This document shows, piece by piece, positions 17,064-25,490 of a DNA stretch of 64,000 bases; within the stretch, counting starts at the first letter, position 1, and each line of letters opens with the position of its first letter. The translations under genes and the position numbers were made by a program. This DNA is from Brevundimonas sp. M20. GTDB taxonomy: Bacteria; Pseudomonadota; Alphaproteobacteria; Caulobacterales; Caulobacteraceae. The stretch spans positions 3,251,349 to 3,315,348 of the forward strand of contig NZ_CP041243.1 in NCBI RefSeq assembly GCF_006547065.1, written 5' to 3'. The notes under the pieces are model-generated. The model ran no database searches and was not told where the DNA came from. It was given only the letters and a program-made list of their open reading frames with translations.

Positions 17064-19226
17064 ATGATGAAGTCCCTGATGATGGGTGTGGCCATGGTCG
17101 CCATCGCCGCGCCCGCCTATGCGCAGAGCCAGACCCCGCCGCACTTCCCCGCCGACCTGACCCCAGCCGGCGTCCGCGCCGCCGACGATCATCTGGCGCT
17201 GGAGGAGGTCAACGGGACCGAGGCGATGGCCTTCGTCGCGGCGTCGAACGAGCGCGCCCTGGCCAGCCTGACCAACGATCCGCGCTACGAAACCTTCCGG
17301 GCCGAGGCCGAAGCCATCCTGACCGCCACCGACCGCATCCCGGCGCCCAGCTTCCTCGGCGACGGTATCGGCAACTTCTGGCAGGACGCGACCAATCCCA
17401 AGGGCGTTTGGCGCCGAACCACGCTGGACAGCTACCGTTCGGCCGATACGCAGTGGGAGACCCTGCTGGACATTGACGCCCTGTCGCGCGCCGAGGGCAG
17501 GGACTGGGTCTTCAAGGGCGCCAGCTGCCTGGCCCCGGACGAGACCCGCTGCCTGATCAACCTGTCGGACGGCGGCAAGGACGCCGTGGTCGTGCGCGAA
17601 TTCGACACCACCACCAAGAGCTTCGTGGACGGCGGCTTCATCCTACCCGAAGGCAAGCACCGCATCAGCTGGCTGGACCGCGACACGCTTCTGGTCGCCA
17701 CCGACTTCGGCCCCGGCACCCTGACCGAGAGCGGCTACCCCTTCATCGTCAAATCCCTGAAGCGCGGCCAGCCGCTGAACCAAGCGACCGAAGTCTACCG
17801 CGGCGACCGGTCGGACGGCGGCTATGGCGTCTCGGCTTCGGTCTATCGTGATAGCCGAGGCGCGGTGGAGGCCGTCATCATCTCGCGTCCTCTGGACACC
17901 TACCGGTCGGAGACATGGCGGCTGATTGACGGTCGACCCGCGAAGCTGGCCGTGCCCGAACAGGTCTCCATCTATGGAACGCTGGGGCAGCGGCTGGTGC
18001 TGTCGAATGACGAGGCCTGGCGCTGGGGCGCCCGGACCATCGCCCCCGGAACCCTGCTGGCGATTTCCATGGAGGAACTGGCGCGCGGCGCCGGAGGGCT
18101 CTACCCCGATACGGATCCGGAAACGATCTTCACGCCCACCCCGCGCCAGTCGCTTCAAAGCGTGGCGGTGATGGATGACCACGTCGTCGCTGTCATTTCA
18201 GACAATGTCGTCAGCCGGGTCAGGCGCTATCGCTTCGGCCAGAACAATCAGGCCGTCTGGTCGGGGAGCGATATCGCCGGACCGGAGAACAGCGCCATCG
18301 GATTAGGCGACAGTTCGAAGGCGTCGGGACGGGTCTTCGTGTCCGCTCAGGGCTTCCTGACGCCCCCCACACTGGGCCTTCTGGCGGCCGACGCTGCCGC
18401 GCCGACCGAGCTGAAGTCGGCTCCCGCCAAGTTCGACGCCTCGACGCACGTCACCGAGCAGTTCGAGGCGACGTCCTCGGACGGGACGAAGATTCCCTAT
18501 TTCGTCACCCGCCCGCGCGACCAGAGCGGCCCGGCGCCGACCATCCTGTTCGGCTACGGCGGCTTCCAGGTCAGCTTCCCGCCCGCTTACAAACCCGAAA
18601 TGGGCAAGCTGTGGCTCGAGAACGGCGGCGTCTTCGTCCAGGCCAACATCCGGGGCGGTGGCGAGTTCGGGCCGCAATGGCATCAGGCGGTGCTGAACGA
18701 GAACCGCCAGCTCGCCTTCGACGACTTCGCGGCGGTCGCCCGTGATCTGGAAGCGCGTGGCATCACCACCCCACGCCGTCTGGGCATCTATGGCCGGTCG
18801 AACGGCGGGGTCCTGACCTCGGTGTCGATCACCCAGCATCCGGAGTTGTTCAATGCCGCGGTCATCGAGAGCCCGCTGATCGACATGCTGCGCTATCACG
18901 AGTTGCCCGCGGGCGCTTCGTGGATCGGCGAGTACGGCGACCCCCGAATCCCCGAGGAAGCCGCCTGGATCGCCCGCTATTCGGCCTATCAACAGCTTCG
19001 TCCGGGCGCGCACTATCCGCGCGTCTACATCACCACCAACACTCGCGACGACCGCGTCCATCCGGGTCACGCCCGCAAGTTCGCGGCGCGTCTGGGCGAT
19101 ATGGGCTACGACCACCTCTATTATGAGGAAACCGCGGGCGGTCACTCCAACGACGCCGACCCGGTCGCCAACGCCCGTCGCTGGGCGCGCCACTACGTCT
19201 ATCTGTCGCAACAGCTGATGGATTGA
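17064..19226 (+). CDS. Secreted S9 family prolyl oligopeptidase (copy 2)
   Basis: Paralogue of the preceding gene: 720 residues, with signal peptide MMKSLMMGVAMVAIAAPAYA (cleavage at AYA-Q). The N-terminal helix region is DDHLALEEVNGTEAMAFV. Propeller blades share motifs with copy 1, such as FWQDATNPKGVWR and INLSDGGKDAVVVREFD. The hydrolase domain has candidate Ser579 (GIYGRSNGGVL), Asp in TRDDRVHPGH, and His694 (AGGHSNDADP). It has the commoner Asn after the nucleophile, where copy 1 has Gln. ATG 17064 is taken because it opens the signal peptide; the longer frame from 16992 lacks an initiation context. Divergence within the propeller suggests different peptide specificities. Confidence 0.92.
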   Translation: MMKSLMMGVAMVAIAAPAYAQSQTPPHFPADLTPAGVRAADDHLALEEVNGTEAMAFVAASNERALASLTNDPRYETFRAEAEAILTATDRIPAPSFLGDGIGNFWQDATNPKGVWRRTTLDSYRSADTQWETLLDIDALSRAEGRDWVFKGASCLAPDETRCLINLSDGGKDAVVVREFDTTTKSFVDGGFILPEGKHRISWLDRDTLLVATDFGPGTLTESGYPFIVKSLKRGQPLNQATEVYRGDRSDGGYGVSASVYRDSRGAVEAVIISRPLDTYRSETWRLIDGRPAKLAVPEQVSIYGTLGQRLVLSNDEAWRWGARTIAPGTLLAISMEELARGAGGLYPDTDPETIFTPTPRQSLQSVAVMDDHVVAVISDNVVSRVRRYRFGQNNQAVWSGSDIAGPENSAIGLGDSSKASGRVFVSAQGFLTPPTLGLLAADAAAPTELKSAPAKFDASTHVTEQFEATSSDGTKIPYFVTRPRDQSGPAPTILFGYGGFQVSFPPAYKPEMGKLWLENGGVFVQANIRGGGEFGPQWHQAVLNENRQLAFDDFAAVARDLEARGITTPRRLGIYGRSNGGVLTSVSITQHPELFNAAVIESPLIDMLRYHELPAGASWIGEYGDPRIPEEAAWIARYSAYQQLRPGAHYPRVYITTNTRDDRVHPGHARKFAARLGDMGYDHLYYEETAGGHSNDADPVANARRWARHYVYLSQQLMD

Positions 19227-19233
19227 GGAGGCC

Positions 19234-19256
19234 GGGCTCCATTGGCGATGGAGCCC
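19234..19256 (+). terminator. Hairpin after second S9 peptidase
   Basis: Perfect 9-bp stem GGGCTCCAT/ATGGAGCCC with a 5-nt loop, 8 bp after the stop at 19226. It has no poly-T tail. It is followed by the heptad-repeat hairpin at 19282-19373. Confidence 0.5.
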
Positions 19257-19281
19257 ATTGCCCCTCTTCTGCGCTGGGGAA

Positions 19282-19373
19282 GTGATTAGTGGTTCGATGC
19301 CGCTCGCGCAGGTGCACGGCCTGCGGGCGCCGGCGCCGAAACCGCCACCCATTGATCACTAACCACTAATCAC
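19282..19373. repeat. Heptad-word inverted repeat (copy 1)
   Basis: Perfect 13-bp inverted repeat GTGATTAGTGGTT / AACCACTAATCAC enclosing about 66 bp, AT-rich against the surrounding DNA. Read on the minus strand, the right arm extends as GTGATTA-GTGGTTA-GTGATC, a 7-bp periodic word. It lies between two converging genes. Similar 7-bp periodic hairpins occur at 29625-29694 and 32311-32399. Confidence 0.65.
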
Positions 19374-19396
19374 GAGCTGGCTCCGCAGCCCGCCGC

Positions 19397-20020
19397 TTAC
19401 GCCGGCTCCGCCACCTTGTCCTTCTTTACCTTGGCCGGCTTTTCAGCCTTCGGAGCCTTGGCGGGCTTGTCGGCTTTCTCGGCCTTGCGAGCCGCCTTTT
19501 CAGCCTTCTTGACCTCGCGGGCGGCCTTTTTGGCGGCCTTGGCTTCCGCCTTGGCTTTCAGCGGGGCGGCGTCCGCCTCGCCGGCCAGTTCGCCCAGCAG
19601 GTCCAGGAAGACATCACGCTTGCCCTTGGGCAGCAGGCCGACGATTCGCTTGTCAGCGGCCTCGACGCGCGGGCGCGCCGCTTCCAGCGCCGCCTCGCCG
19701 GCTGGCGACAGGCGCACCGCCTTGGCGCGGGCGTCGAGCGTCGACTTCTCCCGATCCAGCAGGCCCTTGGTGGTCATCCGCGCGACCAGATCAGCGAGGG
19801 TCGAACGGTCGATGCCGGTGGCGCGCACCAGATCGGTCTGCGTCAGACCCGCCTTGTGGCTCACGGCCTCCAGCACGGCGAACTGCCGCTGGGTCAGACC
19901 GTCCGGACCCGTCTCTTCGGCATAGATATCGAGCGCCAGCTGCAAGGCGCGGTGAATCAGATGGCTGGGCGAAACGCCGAGGGCGCCGCCACGCTTGGGC
20001 TTGTTACCGGACTTGACCAT
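19397..20020 (-). CDS. MarR-family regulator with Lys/Ala-rich C-terminal tail
   Basis: A 207-residue DNA-binding protein. The winged helix-turn-helix (about 35-125) has LTQRQFAVLEAV, a recognition region TQTDLVRATGIDRSTLADLV, and the wing LLDREKSTLDARAKAVRLS, all typical of MarR dimers that sense small molecules. After about residue 150 it switches to a 55-60-residue low-complexity tail of Lys, Ala, Pro and Glu (for example KAAREVKKAEKAARKAEKA) resembling histone-H1 or AlgP-type tails, absent from ordinary MarR proteins of about 150 residues. The tail probably adds nonspecific DNA or RNA affinity. Target genes are unknown. It lies 78 bp downstream of yciB on the same strand. Confidence 0.85.
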   Translation of the reverse strand: MVKSGNKPKRGGALGVSPSHLIHRALQLALDIYAEETGPDGLTQRQFAVLEAVSHKAGLTQTDLVRATGIDRSTLADLVARMTTKGLLDREKSTLDARAKAVRLSPAGEAALEAARPRVEAADKRIVGLLPKGKRDVFLDLLGELAGEADAAPLKAKAEAKAAKKAAREVKKAEKAARKAEKADKPAKAPKAEKPAKVKKDKVAEPA

Positions 20021-20098
20021 GAACCGTATCCCCTCGGCTGCATCGACAGAGCTAGCAGCCGCGTTTTACGGTTTGACGACGGACAATCTCTTTCAGCG

Positions 20099-20770
20099 TC
20101 AAAGCCCGGTGTCGGGCGATACCGGCTCTACGGTCTCTTCATCCTTGATCAGGTGCTTCATGATGAAGAACACCTGCCAGATGCCGAAGGCGGCCGAAGC
20201 CATCCAAAGTCCGCCCCGGAAGGCCATCCAGACATCATAGGGATCCGCCGGCGGACGTTTCAACGCCTGCAGCGCGGCCTCGACCACCACCGGACTGCGC
20301 ACCAGCTCGTTCACGATCGCGACGGCGGCGAAATACAGGCCGTAGCGGAGCGTCAGCCCACGCCAGCCCGCGTCGGTGATCTTCAGGGCTGAACCCAGAA
20401 GATATTTGAACGGATACCGGCCCAGCGGCAACGAACCCAGCAGCACCACCGCGAGCAGCGCGTTCTGCACCGTGATCTTGATCTGCAGCAACTTCGGATC
20501 GTGAAACACCAGCGTCAGCACGCCGAACACTAGGGCGAAGCCGCCGGTGAGCAGCGGCAAGGGCGCCAGTCGCCGCTCGACGATCCAGCCGACCGCCAGG
20601 GCGACAAACGAGGCTCCGACCAGAACCCAGGTCGCGTGCAGCATCGCCTGGGTGCTGTCCTGCTTAAGCACGAACCGCATAAAGGCATAGGCGGCCAGGA
20701 AGGCGACGAGCGCGCCGAAATCGACGGCCTGACGAATGCTGGAGCCCCGACGTTCAGTGACTTCGGTCAT
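20099..20770 (-). CDS. yciB: Inner membrane septation protein YciB/IspZ
   Basis: A 223-residue inner-membrane protein of the YciB/IspZ family, linked to cell-envelope synthesis and septation. Signatures: DFGALVAFLAAYAF, HATWVLVGASFVALAVGW, GGFALVFGVLTLVFHDP, and the characteristic loop KITVQNALLAVVLLGS then GRYPFKYLLGSALKITDAGW. About five membrane helices are visible. It is longer than the enteric protein (about 180) at both ends. ATG 20770 starts 4 bp after the ftsY stop, so the two genes are almost certainly co-transcribed. This ftsY-ispZ pairing is common in alphaproteobacteria. Confidence 0.92.
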   Translation of the reverse strand: MTEVTERRGSSIRQAVDFGALVAFLAAYAFMRFVLKQDSTQAMLHATWVLVGASFVALAVGWIVERRLAPLPLLTGGFALVFGVLTLVFHDPKLLQIKITVQNALLAVVLLGSLPLGRYPFKYLLGSALKITDAGWRGLTLRYGLYFAAVAIVNELVRSPVVVEAALQALKRPPADPYDVWMAFRGGLWMASAAFGIWQVFFIMKHLIKDEETVEPVSPDTGL

Positions 20771-20774
20771 GGGT

Positions 20775-21710
20775 TCAGTCCTCCAGTCCGACCAGCGAGC
20801 GCGAGAACGCACGGGCATCGAAAGGTTGCAGGTCCTCGACCCCTTCGCCGACGCCGATCAGCTTGATCGGAGCGTCCGAGGCCTGCGCCACCGGCACCAG
20901 CACCCCGCCACGCGCGGTGCCGTCCAGCTTGGTCATCACCACGCCCGACACATAGGCCGTCCGGCCGAAGATCTTTTCCTGTTCCAGCGCATTGCGGCCG
21001 ACCGTGGCGTCCAGCACCAGCAGGGTCTCGTGCGGGGCGTCCGCATCAATCTTCTTCAGCACGCGAACGATCTTCAGCAGTTCGTCCATCAGGGCCGACT
21101 TGTTCTGCAGCCGGCCGGCGGTGTCGATCAGCACGACATCGAACCCTTCCGCCTTGGCGCGGGTGTAGGCGTCGAAGGCCAGACCGGCGGCGTCGGCGCC
21201 GTCGCGGCGGCTCTCGAAGGTGGCTCCGGCCCGCTCGGCCCAGACCTTCAGCTGTTCACGCGCGGCGGCGCGGAAGGTGTCGCAGGCCACGATCATCACC
21301 TTGGCGCCCTGCGCCGTCAGGTCCGAGGCGATCTTGCCCAGGGTCGTCGTCTTGCCCGAGCCGTTCACCCCCACGAACAGGGTCACGAAGGGCTTCTGAC
21401 CGGCCAGCGGCTCGTAACGGGCCTCGTGATTGATCAGCTCGGCGGCCACGGCCTCGGCCAGCGCTTCCTTGACCTCCCGCTCATTCGCCCCGGCGGAGAA
21501 GCGCAGCTCGCGGAACCGCTCCACGATCCGGTCGGTCGCCGCCGGCCCCAGATCGCTCTCCAGCAGATGCTCTTCCAGCTGTTCCAGCGCCTTGTCGCTG
21601 AGCGGCTCCTTCACGAACGTGGCGACGACCTGTTCGGTCATCTGCTTGGAGGAACGGCTCAGGCCTTCGGTCAGGCGCGAGAACCAGCCTTTTTTGGGCG
21701 TATCGGTCAT
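20775..21710 (-). CDS. ftsY: Signal recognition particle receptor FtsY
   Basis: GTPase that docks SRP-ribosome complexes at the membrane for co-translational insertion. The 311-residue product consists of the N domain (about 1-95, LSDKALEQLEEHLLESDLGP) and the G domain. The latter has P-loop GVNGSGKTTTLGK, DTFRAAAREQLKVW, DTAGRLQNKSALMDEL, TKLDGTARGG and the closing GVGEGVEDLQPFDARAF. The acidic N-terminal A domain of E. coli FtsY is essentially absent, as in many alphaproteobacteria. The N-terminal segment GWFSRLTEGLSRSSKQM gives an amphipathic membrane-targeting helix. It is divergent from nadE across a 70-bp region. Confidence 0.96.
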   Translation of the reverse strand: MTDTPKKGWFSRLTEGLSRSSKQMTEQVVATFVKEPLSDKALEQLEEHLLESDLGPAATDRIVERFRELRFSAGANEREVKEALAEAVAAELINHEARYEPLAGQKPFVTLFVGVNGSGKTTTLGKIASDLTAQGAKVMIVACDTFRAAAREQLKVWAERAGATFESRRDGADAAGLAFDAYTRAKAEGFDVVLIDTAGRLQNKSALMDELLKIVRVLKKIDADAPHETLLVLDATVGRNALEQEKIFGRTAYVSGVVMTKLDGTARGGVLVPVAQASDAPIKLIGVGEGVEDLQPFDARAFSRSLVGLED

Positions 21711-21780
21711 GACCCCCGTTTAGCGGTCGGCGTTCGTCAGGTCACGGGCTAACGTAGCCGCAGCCCGCCTTTGGCTCTAT

Positions 21781-23865
21781 ATGAGCAAAAGACCCCTGAA
21801 GGATCGCGCCTTGGCCGAGACATCCGCCTTCCACCGCCCCGCCAACCACGGCTTCGTCCGCGTCGCCGCCGCCACCCCGGTGGTGCACACCGCCGACCCG
21901 GCGGCCAATGCTGACGAACACATCGCCCTGATCCGTCAGGCGGCCGGACAAGGGGTGGACCTGATCGTCTTTCCCGAGCTGTCCCTCAGCGGCTACGCCA
22001 TTGACGACCTGCTGCTCCAGACGGCGCTGCTCGATGAGGTCGAACGGCAGGTCGACCGGATCGTGCAGACGATCAAGGATCTCAAGATCATCGCTGTCGT
22101 CGGCGCGCCGGTGCGTCACGAGCAGCGGCTTTACAACGCCGCCGTGGTCATCGCCGACGGCTGGATCTGGGGCGTGGTTCCCAAGACCTATCTGCCCAAT
22201 TACCGGGAGTACTACGAGAAGCGCTGGTTCTCACCGGCTTCGCCAGAACTGAACCCAGGCGGCGGGACCCATTTCGCGGGCTATTACGCCGCCTTCGGCA
22301 CCCACCTCATCTTCAGCGTTGAGGATCGTCCCGACCTGAGCTTCGGCGTGGAGATCTGCGAGGATTACTGGGCCCCGCTGCCGCCCTCGACGCGTCTGGC
22401 GCTCGCGGGCGCGCGCGTCCTGCTCAACCTGTCAGCCTCCAATGTCGTCATCGGCAAGTCCGTTGACCGCGCCATGCTCAGCTCCAGCCAGTCGGCTCGC
22501 GCCATGGCGGCCTATGTGTTCACCGCCTCGGGCTGGGGCGAGAGCACCACCGACCTGGCCTGGGATGGGCAGGCCACCATCCACGAACTGGGCGCCAAAC
22601 TGGCCGAGGGCGAACGCTTCGCCCTGGAAAGCCACCTGACCGTCGCCGACATCGACCTGGACCGGATTGCGCAGGAGCGCATGCGCACCGGCACCTTCGC
22701 CGATTGCGTCCGGCGGGAGATCAAACCCGGCGACTACATCGAGGTGGCGATCCGTGAACAGGGCCTCGGTCAGGCGACCGGGGACCTTGTCCGCCCCCTC
22801 GACCGCTTCCCCTTCGTGCCCGACGACCCGGCGCGGCTGGATCAGGACTGCTACGAGGCGTTCAACATCCAGGTCCAGGGCCTGATGCGGCGGCTGCAGG
22901 CGACGGGGTCGAAGACCCTCGTCATCGGCGTCTCGGGCGGGCTCGATTCCACACAGGCGCTGTTGGTCGCCTGCCGCGCCTTCGACCGGCTGGGGCTGCC
23001 GCGCACCGGCATCCTCGGCTTCACGATGCCCGGCTTCGCCACCTCGGACAGCACCAAGTCAAACGCCTGGGCCCTGATGAAGGCGCTGGGCGTCACCGGC
23101 GAAGAGATCGATATCCGCCCCGCCGCCGAGCGCATGCTGGCCGACATCAAACACCCTTACGCCGACGGCGAACCGGTCCACGACATCACCTTCGAGAATG
23201 TGCAGGCGGGCCTGAGGACCGACTATCTGTTCCGCCTCGCCAACCACAACGGCGGCCTGGTGCTGGGCACCGGCGACCTGTCGGAACTGGCGCTGGGCTG
23301 GGCCACCTATGGCGTCGGCGACCATATGAGCCACTACAACGTCAACGGTGGCGTGGCGAAGACCCTGATCCGGCACCTGATCCGCTGGGTCGCGGCCAAG
23401 GAACATGACGGCGAAACGGTTCGCGTGCTGCACGCCATCCTGGACACCGAGATCTCGCCCGAGCTGGTCCCGGCCAGGGACGGCAAGATCCAGTCGACCG
23501 AGGCGACCGTCGGTCCCTATGCCCTGAACGACTTCTTCCTGTTCTACATCACCCGCTTCGGGATGACCCCGTCCAGGGTGGCCTTCCTGGCCCATCAGGC
23601 CTGGAAGGATGCGTCGACCGGCCACTGGCCCGAGGGCACGCCGGAGGATGAGAAGGTCGAATACGACCTGCCGACCATCAAGAACTGGCTGCGAAAATTC
23701 CTGCACCGCTTCTTTCAGACCAGCCAGTTCAAGCGCTCGGCCGTGCCGAACGGGCCCAAGGTCGTCACCGGCGGCTCTCTGTCGCCGCGCGGCGACTGGC
23801 GCGCGCCGTCCGACGCGACGGCCAAGGTCTGGATCGATGAGCTGGAGACGAACGTTCCCGGCTAG
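21781..23865 (+). CDS. nadE: Glutamine-dependent NAD+ synthetase
   Basis: Final step of NAD synthesis: amidation of nicotinate adenine dinucleotide with ammonia from glutamine. The 694-residue two-domain enzyme has an N-terminal nitrilase-type glutaminase with triad Glu66 ([10 protein letters not shown]), Lys135 ([18 protein letters not shown]) and Cys193 (GVEICEDYW). The C-terminal synthetase has PP-loop SGGLDS at 385-390 and [20 protein letters not shown]. This is the long, self-sufficient NadE class. No strong ribosome-binding site precedes ATG 21781, and the first ~25 residues are not conserved, so a later start is possible. Its stop overlaps the converging hydrolase stop within a shared CTAG. 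Confidence 0.95.
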   Translation: MSKRPLKDRALAETSAFHRPANHGFVRVAAATPVVHTADPAANADEHIALIRQAAGQGVDLIVFPELSLSGYAIDDLLLQTALLDEVERQVDRIVQTIKDLKIIAVVGAPVRHEQRLYNAAVVIADGWIWGVVPKTYLPNYREYYEKRWFSPASPELNPGGGTHFAGYYAAFGTHLIFSVEDRPDLSFGVEICEDYWAPLPPSTRLALAGARVLLNLSASNVVIGKSVDRAMLSSSQSARAMAAYVFTASGWGESTTDLAWDGQATIHELGAKLAEGERFALESHLTVADIDLDRIAQERMRTGTFADCVRREIKPGDYIEVAIREQGLGQATGDLVRPLDRFPFVPDDPARLDQDCYEAFNIQVQGLMRRLQATGSKTLVIGVSGGLDSTQALLVACRAFDRLGLPRTGILGFTMPGFATSDSTKSNAWALMKALGVTGEEIDIRPAAERMLADIKHPYADGEPVHDITFENVQAGLRTDYLFRLANHNGGLVLGTGDLSELALGWATYGVGDHMSHYNVNGGVAKTLIRHLIRWVAAKEHDGETVRVLHAILDTEISPELVPARDGKIQSTEATVGPYALNDFFLFYITRFGMTPSRVAFLAHQAWKDASTGHWPEGTPEDEKVEYDLPTIKNWLRKFLHRFFQTSQFKRSAVPNGPKVVTGGSLSPRGDWRAPSDATAKVWIDELETNVPG

Positions 23866-24737
23866 GGCAGTTCGTTCAGGAAGGGGAAAATCGCCGCCCG
23901 CGCCTCGGGCTCGTCCAGCATCGGAGCGTGTCCCACGCCCGGCACCTCGACGAAGTCCATCTTGGGCGCACGCTTGCGCATCTTGGCCGCGATGCTCTCG
24001 CTCAGCAGGTCCGATGTCTGGCCGCGCACCAGCAGCACCTGACGGCCGCGGGTCAGCCGGCCGAACATCGGCCACAGGTTCGGGACCAGCGCCTTGGCCC
24101 CCGCCGCCTTGATCGGCACGGCGATGTCCGGATCGTAGTTCAGCACCGGCGCCCCTTCCGTCCCCTCACGGAAGATGCGGCGGGCGAAGGCGTCCCAGTC
24201 GGCGTCCGTATAGCGTGGGAAGGCGACCGCGTTGATCCGCTTCGCATAGGCGGCGGCATCGGCCCAGGTCGGGGTGTCCACCGGCTGGCCTGAATAGGCG
24301 GCAATACGCGCCAGCCCTTCCTTGGCCACCTCGGGACCGACGTCATTGATGATGGCGCCCGCGATCACTTTCGAACGGATGGCGGCCAGCGCCATGGTGA
24401 TCAGCCCGCCCATGGAGGTGCCGACAAAAACCGCGCGCTCGATTCCGGTCTGCGCCAGCAGAGCCAGCACATCCTGGGCATAGGTGGCCGGCTGATAGGT
24501 CATCGGATCCTGGGCCTCGTCCGACAGGCCGCGCCCGCGCACGTCGATGGCCAGCACCCGCCGCCCGCTCTGGGCGATCAGAGGAGCGATGACCTCGAAA
24601 TCCTTGGAATTGCGGGTCAGGCCGTGAATGCAGATCACCGGCAGCTTCGCCGGCCCGCCCGCCGGGGCGTAGTCGCGGGCATATAGGCTGAGGCCGTCAG
24701 CGCTGGTCCAGCGGCGATCAACGAAGGACTGGCTCAT
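23862..24737 (-). CDS. Alpha/beta hydrolase
   Basis: A 291-residue soluble hydrolase. Oxyanion-hole motif HGLTRNSKDFE (about 39-49), DVRGRGLSD, nucleophile Ser108 in VFVGTSMGGLITM, an acidic residue near QTSDLLSES, and His270 in PGVGHAPMLDEPEA make a complete triad. The layout matches the esterase/haloperoxidase-like branch of the fold. The substrate cannot be read from sequence. It converges on nadE with a 4-bp overlap, and no signal peptide is seen, so it acts in the cytoplasm. About 80 bp separates it from the HAD phosphatase upstream on the same strand. Confidence 0.9.
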   Translation of the reverse strand: MSQSFVDRRWTSADGLSLYARDYAPAGGPAKLPVICIHGLTRNSKDFEVIAPLIAQSGRRVLAIDVRGRGLSDEAQDPMTYQPATYAQDVLALLAQTGIERAVFVGTSMGGLITMALAAIRSKVIAGAIINDVGPEVAKEGLARIAAYSGQPVDTPTWADAAAYAKRINAVAFPRYTDADWDAFARRIFREGTEGAPVLNYDPDIAVPIKAAGAKALVPNLWPMFGRLTRGRQVLLVRGQTSDLLSESIAAKMRKRAPKMDFVEVPGVGHAPMLDEPEARAAIFPFLNELP

Positions 24738-24816
24738 GCGGTCTCCGGGAAGCTAAGGGCCAATCGTAATTCATCGGGGCGGGAAAACCCACCGGTCGAG
24801 CCCTGACAAAAACGGA

Positions 24817-25329
24817 TCAGTGGCCGAGGAGTTCGCGGACGAAGTCGTCCAGATTGCCGCCCTCGAAGCGGAAGCCGGGGATGCCCGCGCGTTTCGCAGC
24901 CTCCATGTCCGACGGCTGGTCGCCGATCATGAAGCTCTTCGCCGGATCGATATTGTGCTCGGCGATGGCCTTCAGGATCATGCCCGGATTGGGCTTCCGG
25001 TCCGGATGGTCGGGATGGATATAGGCCTCGACCCGCCCCTCCGAGTGATACGGACAGGCATAGATGGCGCCGATACGCCCGCCCCCGAGCGCCAGCTTGC
25101 GCACGATCAGATCGTTGAAGGCGTGCATCTGCTGTTCGGTGAACAGACCCCGCGCGACGCCGGACTGGTTGGTCACGATCACGCACAGATAGCCGAGACG
25201 GTTCAGCCGACGCACGGCCTCGGCGGCGCCGGGCATCATGCGAAGCTGTGCTTCGAGGTGGGGGTAGCCCGTGTCCTCGATCAGAACGCCGTCGCGGTCG
25301 AGAAATACAGCGGGATGGCCGGTCGACAT
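24817..25329 (-). CDS. gmhB: HAD-IIIA phosphatase, GmhB-like
   Basis: A 170-residue HAD-superfamily enzyme. Motif I is AVFLDRDGVLIED (nucleophile and acid Asp), motif II VTNQSGVARG, and motif III/IV RKPNPGMI then MIGDQPSDMEAAKRAGIP. This pattern is that of D-glycero-D-manno-heptose-1,7-bisphosphate 7-phosphatase or histidinol-phosphatase-like proteins. The GmhB zinc loop usually has C-x-H...C-x-C. Here only CPYH remains and the second pair is replaced by HPDHPDR, so metal binding may differ. ATG 25329 is the family start; an upstream frame to 25365 is nonconserved. It is divergent from the gnnB-like gene, which would fit envelope-sugar metabolism. Confidence 0.8.
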   Translation of the reverse strand: MSTGHPAVFLDRDGVLIEDTGYPHLEAQLRMMPGAAEAVRRLNRLGYLCVIVTNQSGVARGLFTEQQMHAFNDLIVRKLALGGGRIGAIYACPYHSEGRVEAYIHPDHPDRKPNPGMILKAIAEHNIDPAKSFMIGDQPSDMEAAKRAGIPGFRFEGGNLDDFVRELLGH

Positions 25330-25490
25330 GGCGCTTGGGATAGGCGCCCCGGAGGTTCGTTGCAATCCCTCACCCGAAGTGACCCCTCACGATTTGGCGG
25401 GACCGGGCGCCATTTGTTAGGAGCGGCCAACCTCACCGGCGCGTTGAACCCGCGCCGCACCGCCCGCGCGTCCGCGACCGGAGACCACGA

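Noticed and set aside
14874..17192. 772-codon minus-strand frame opposite the first S9 peptidase
   Set aside because: Antisense to a peptidase with a complete catalytic triad; no domain is recognisable in it.
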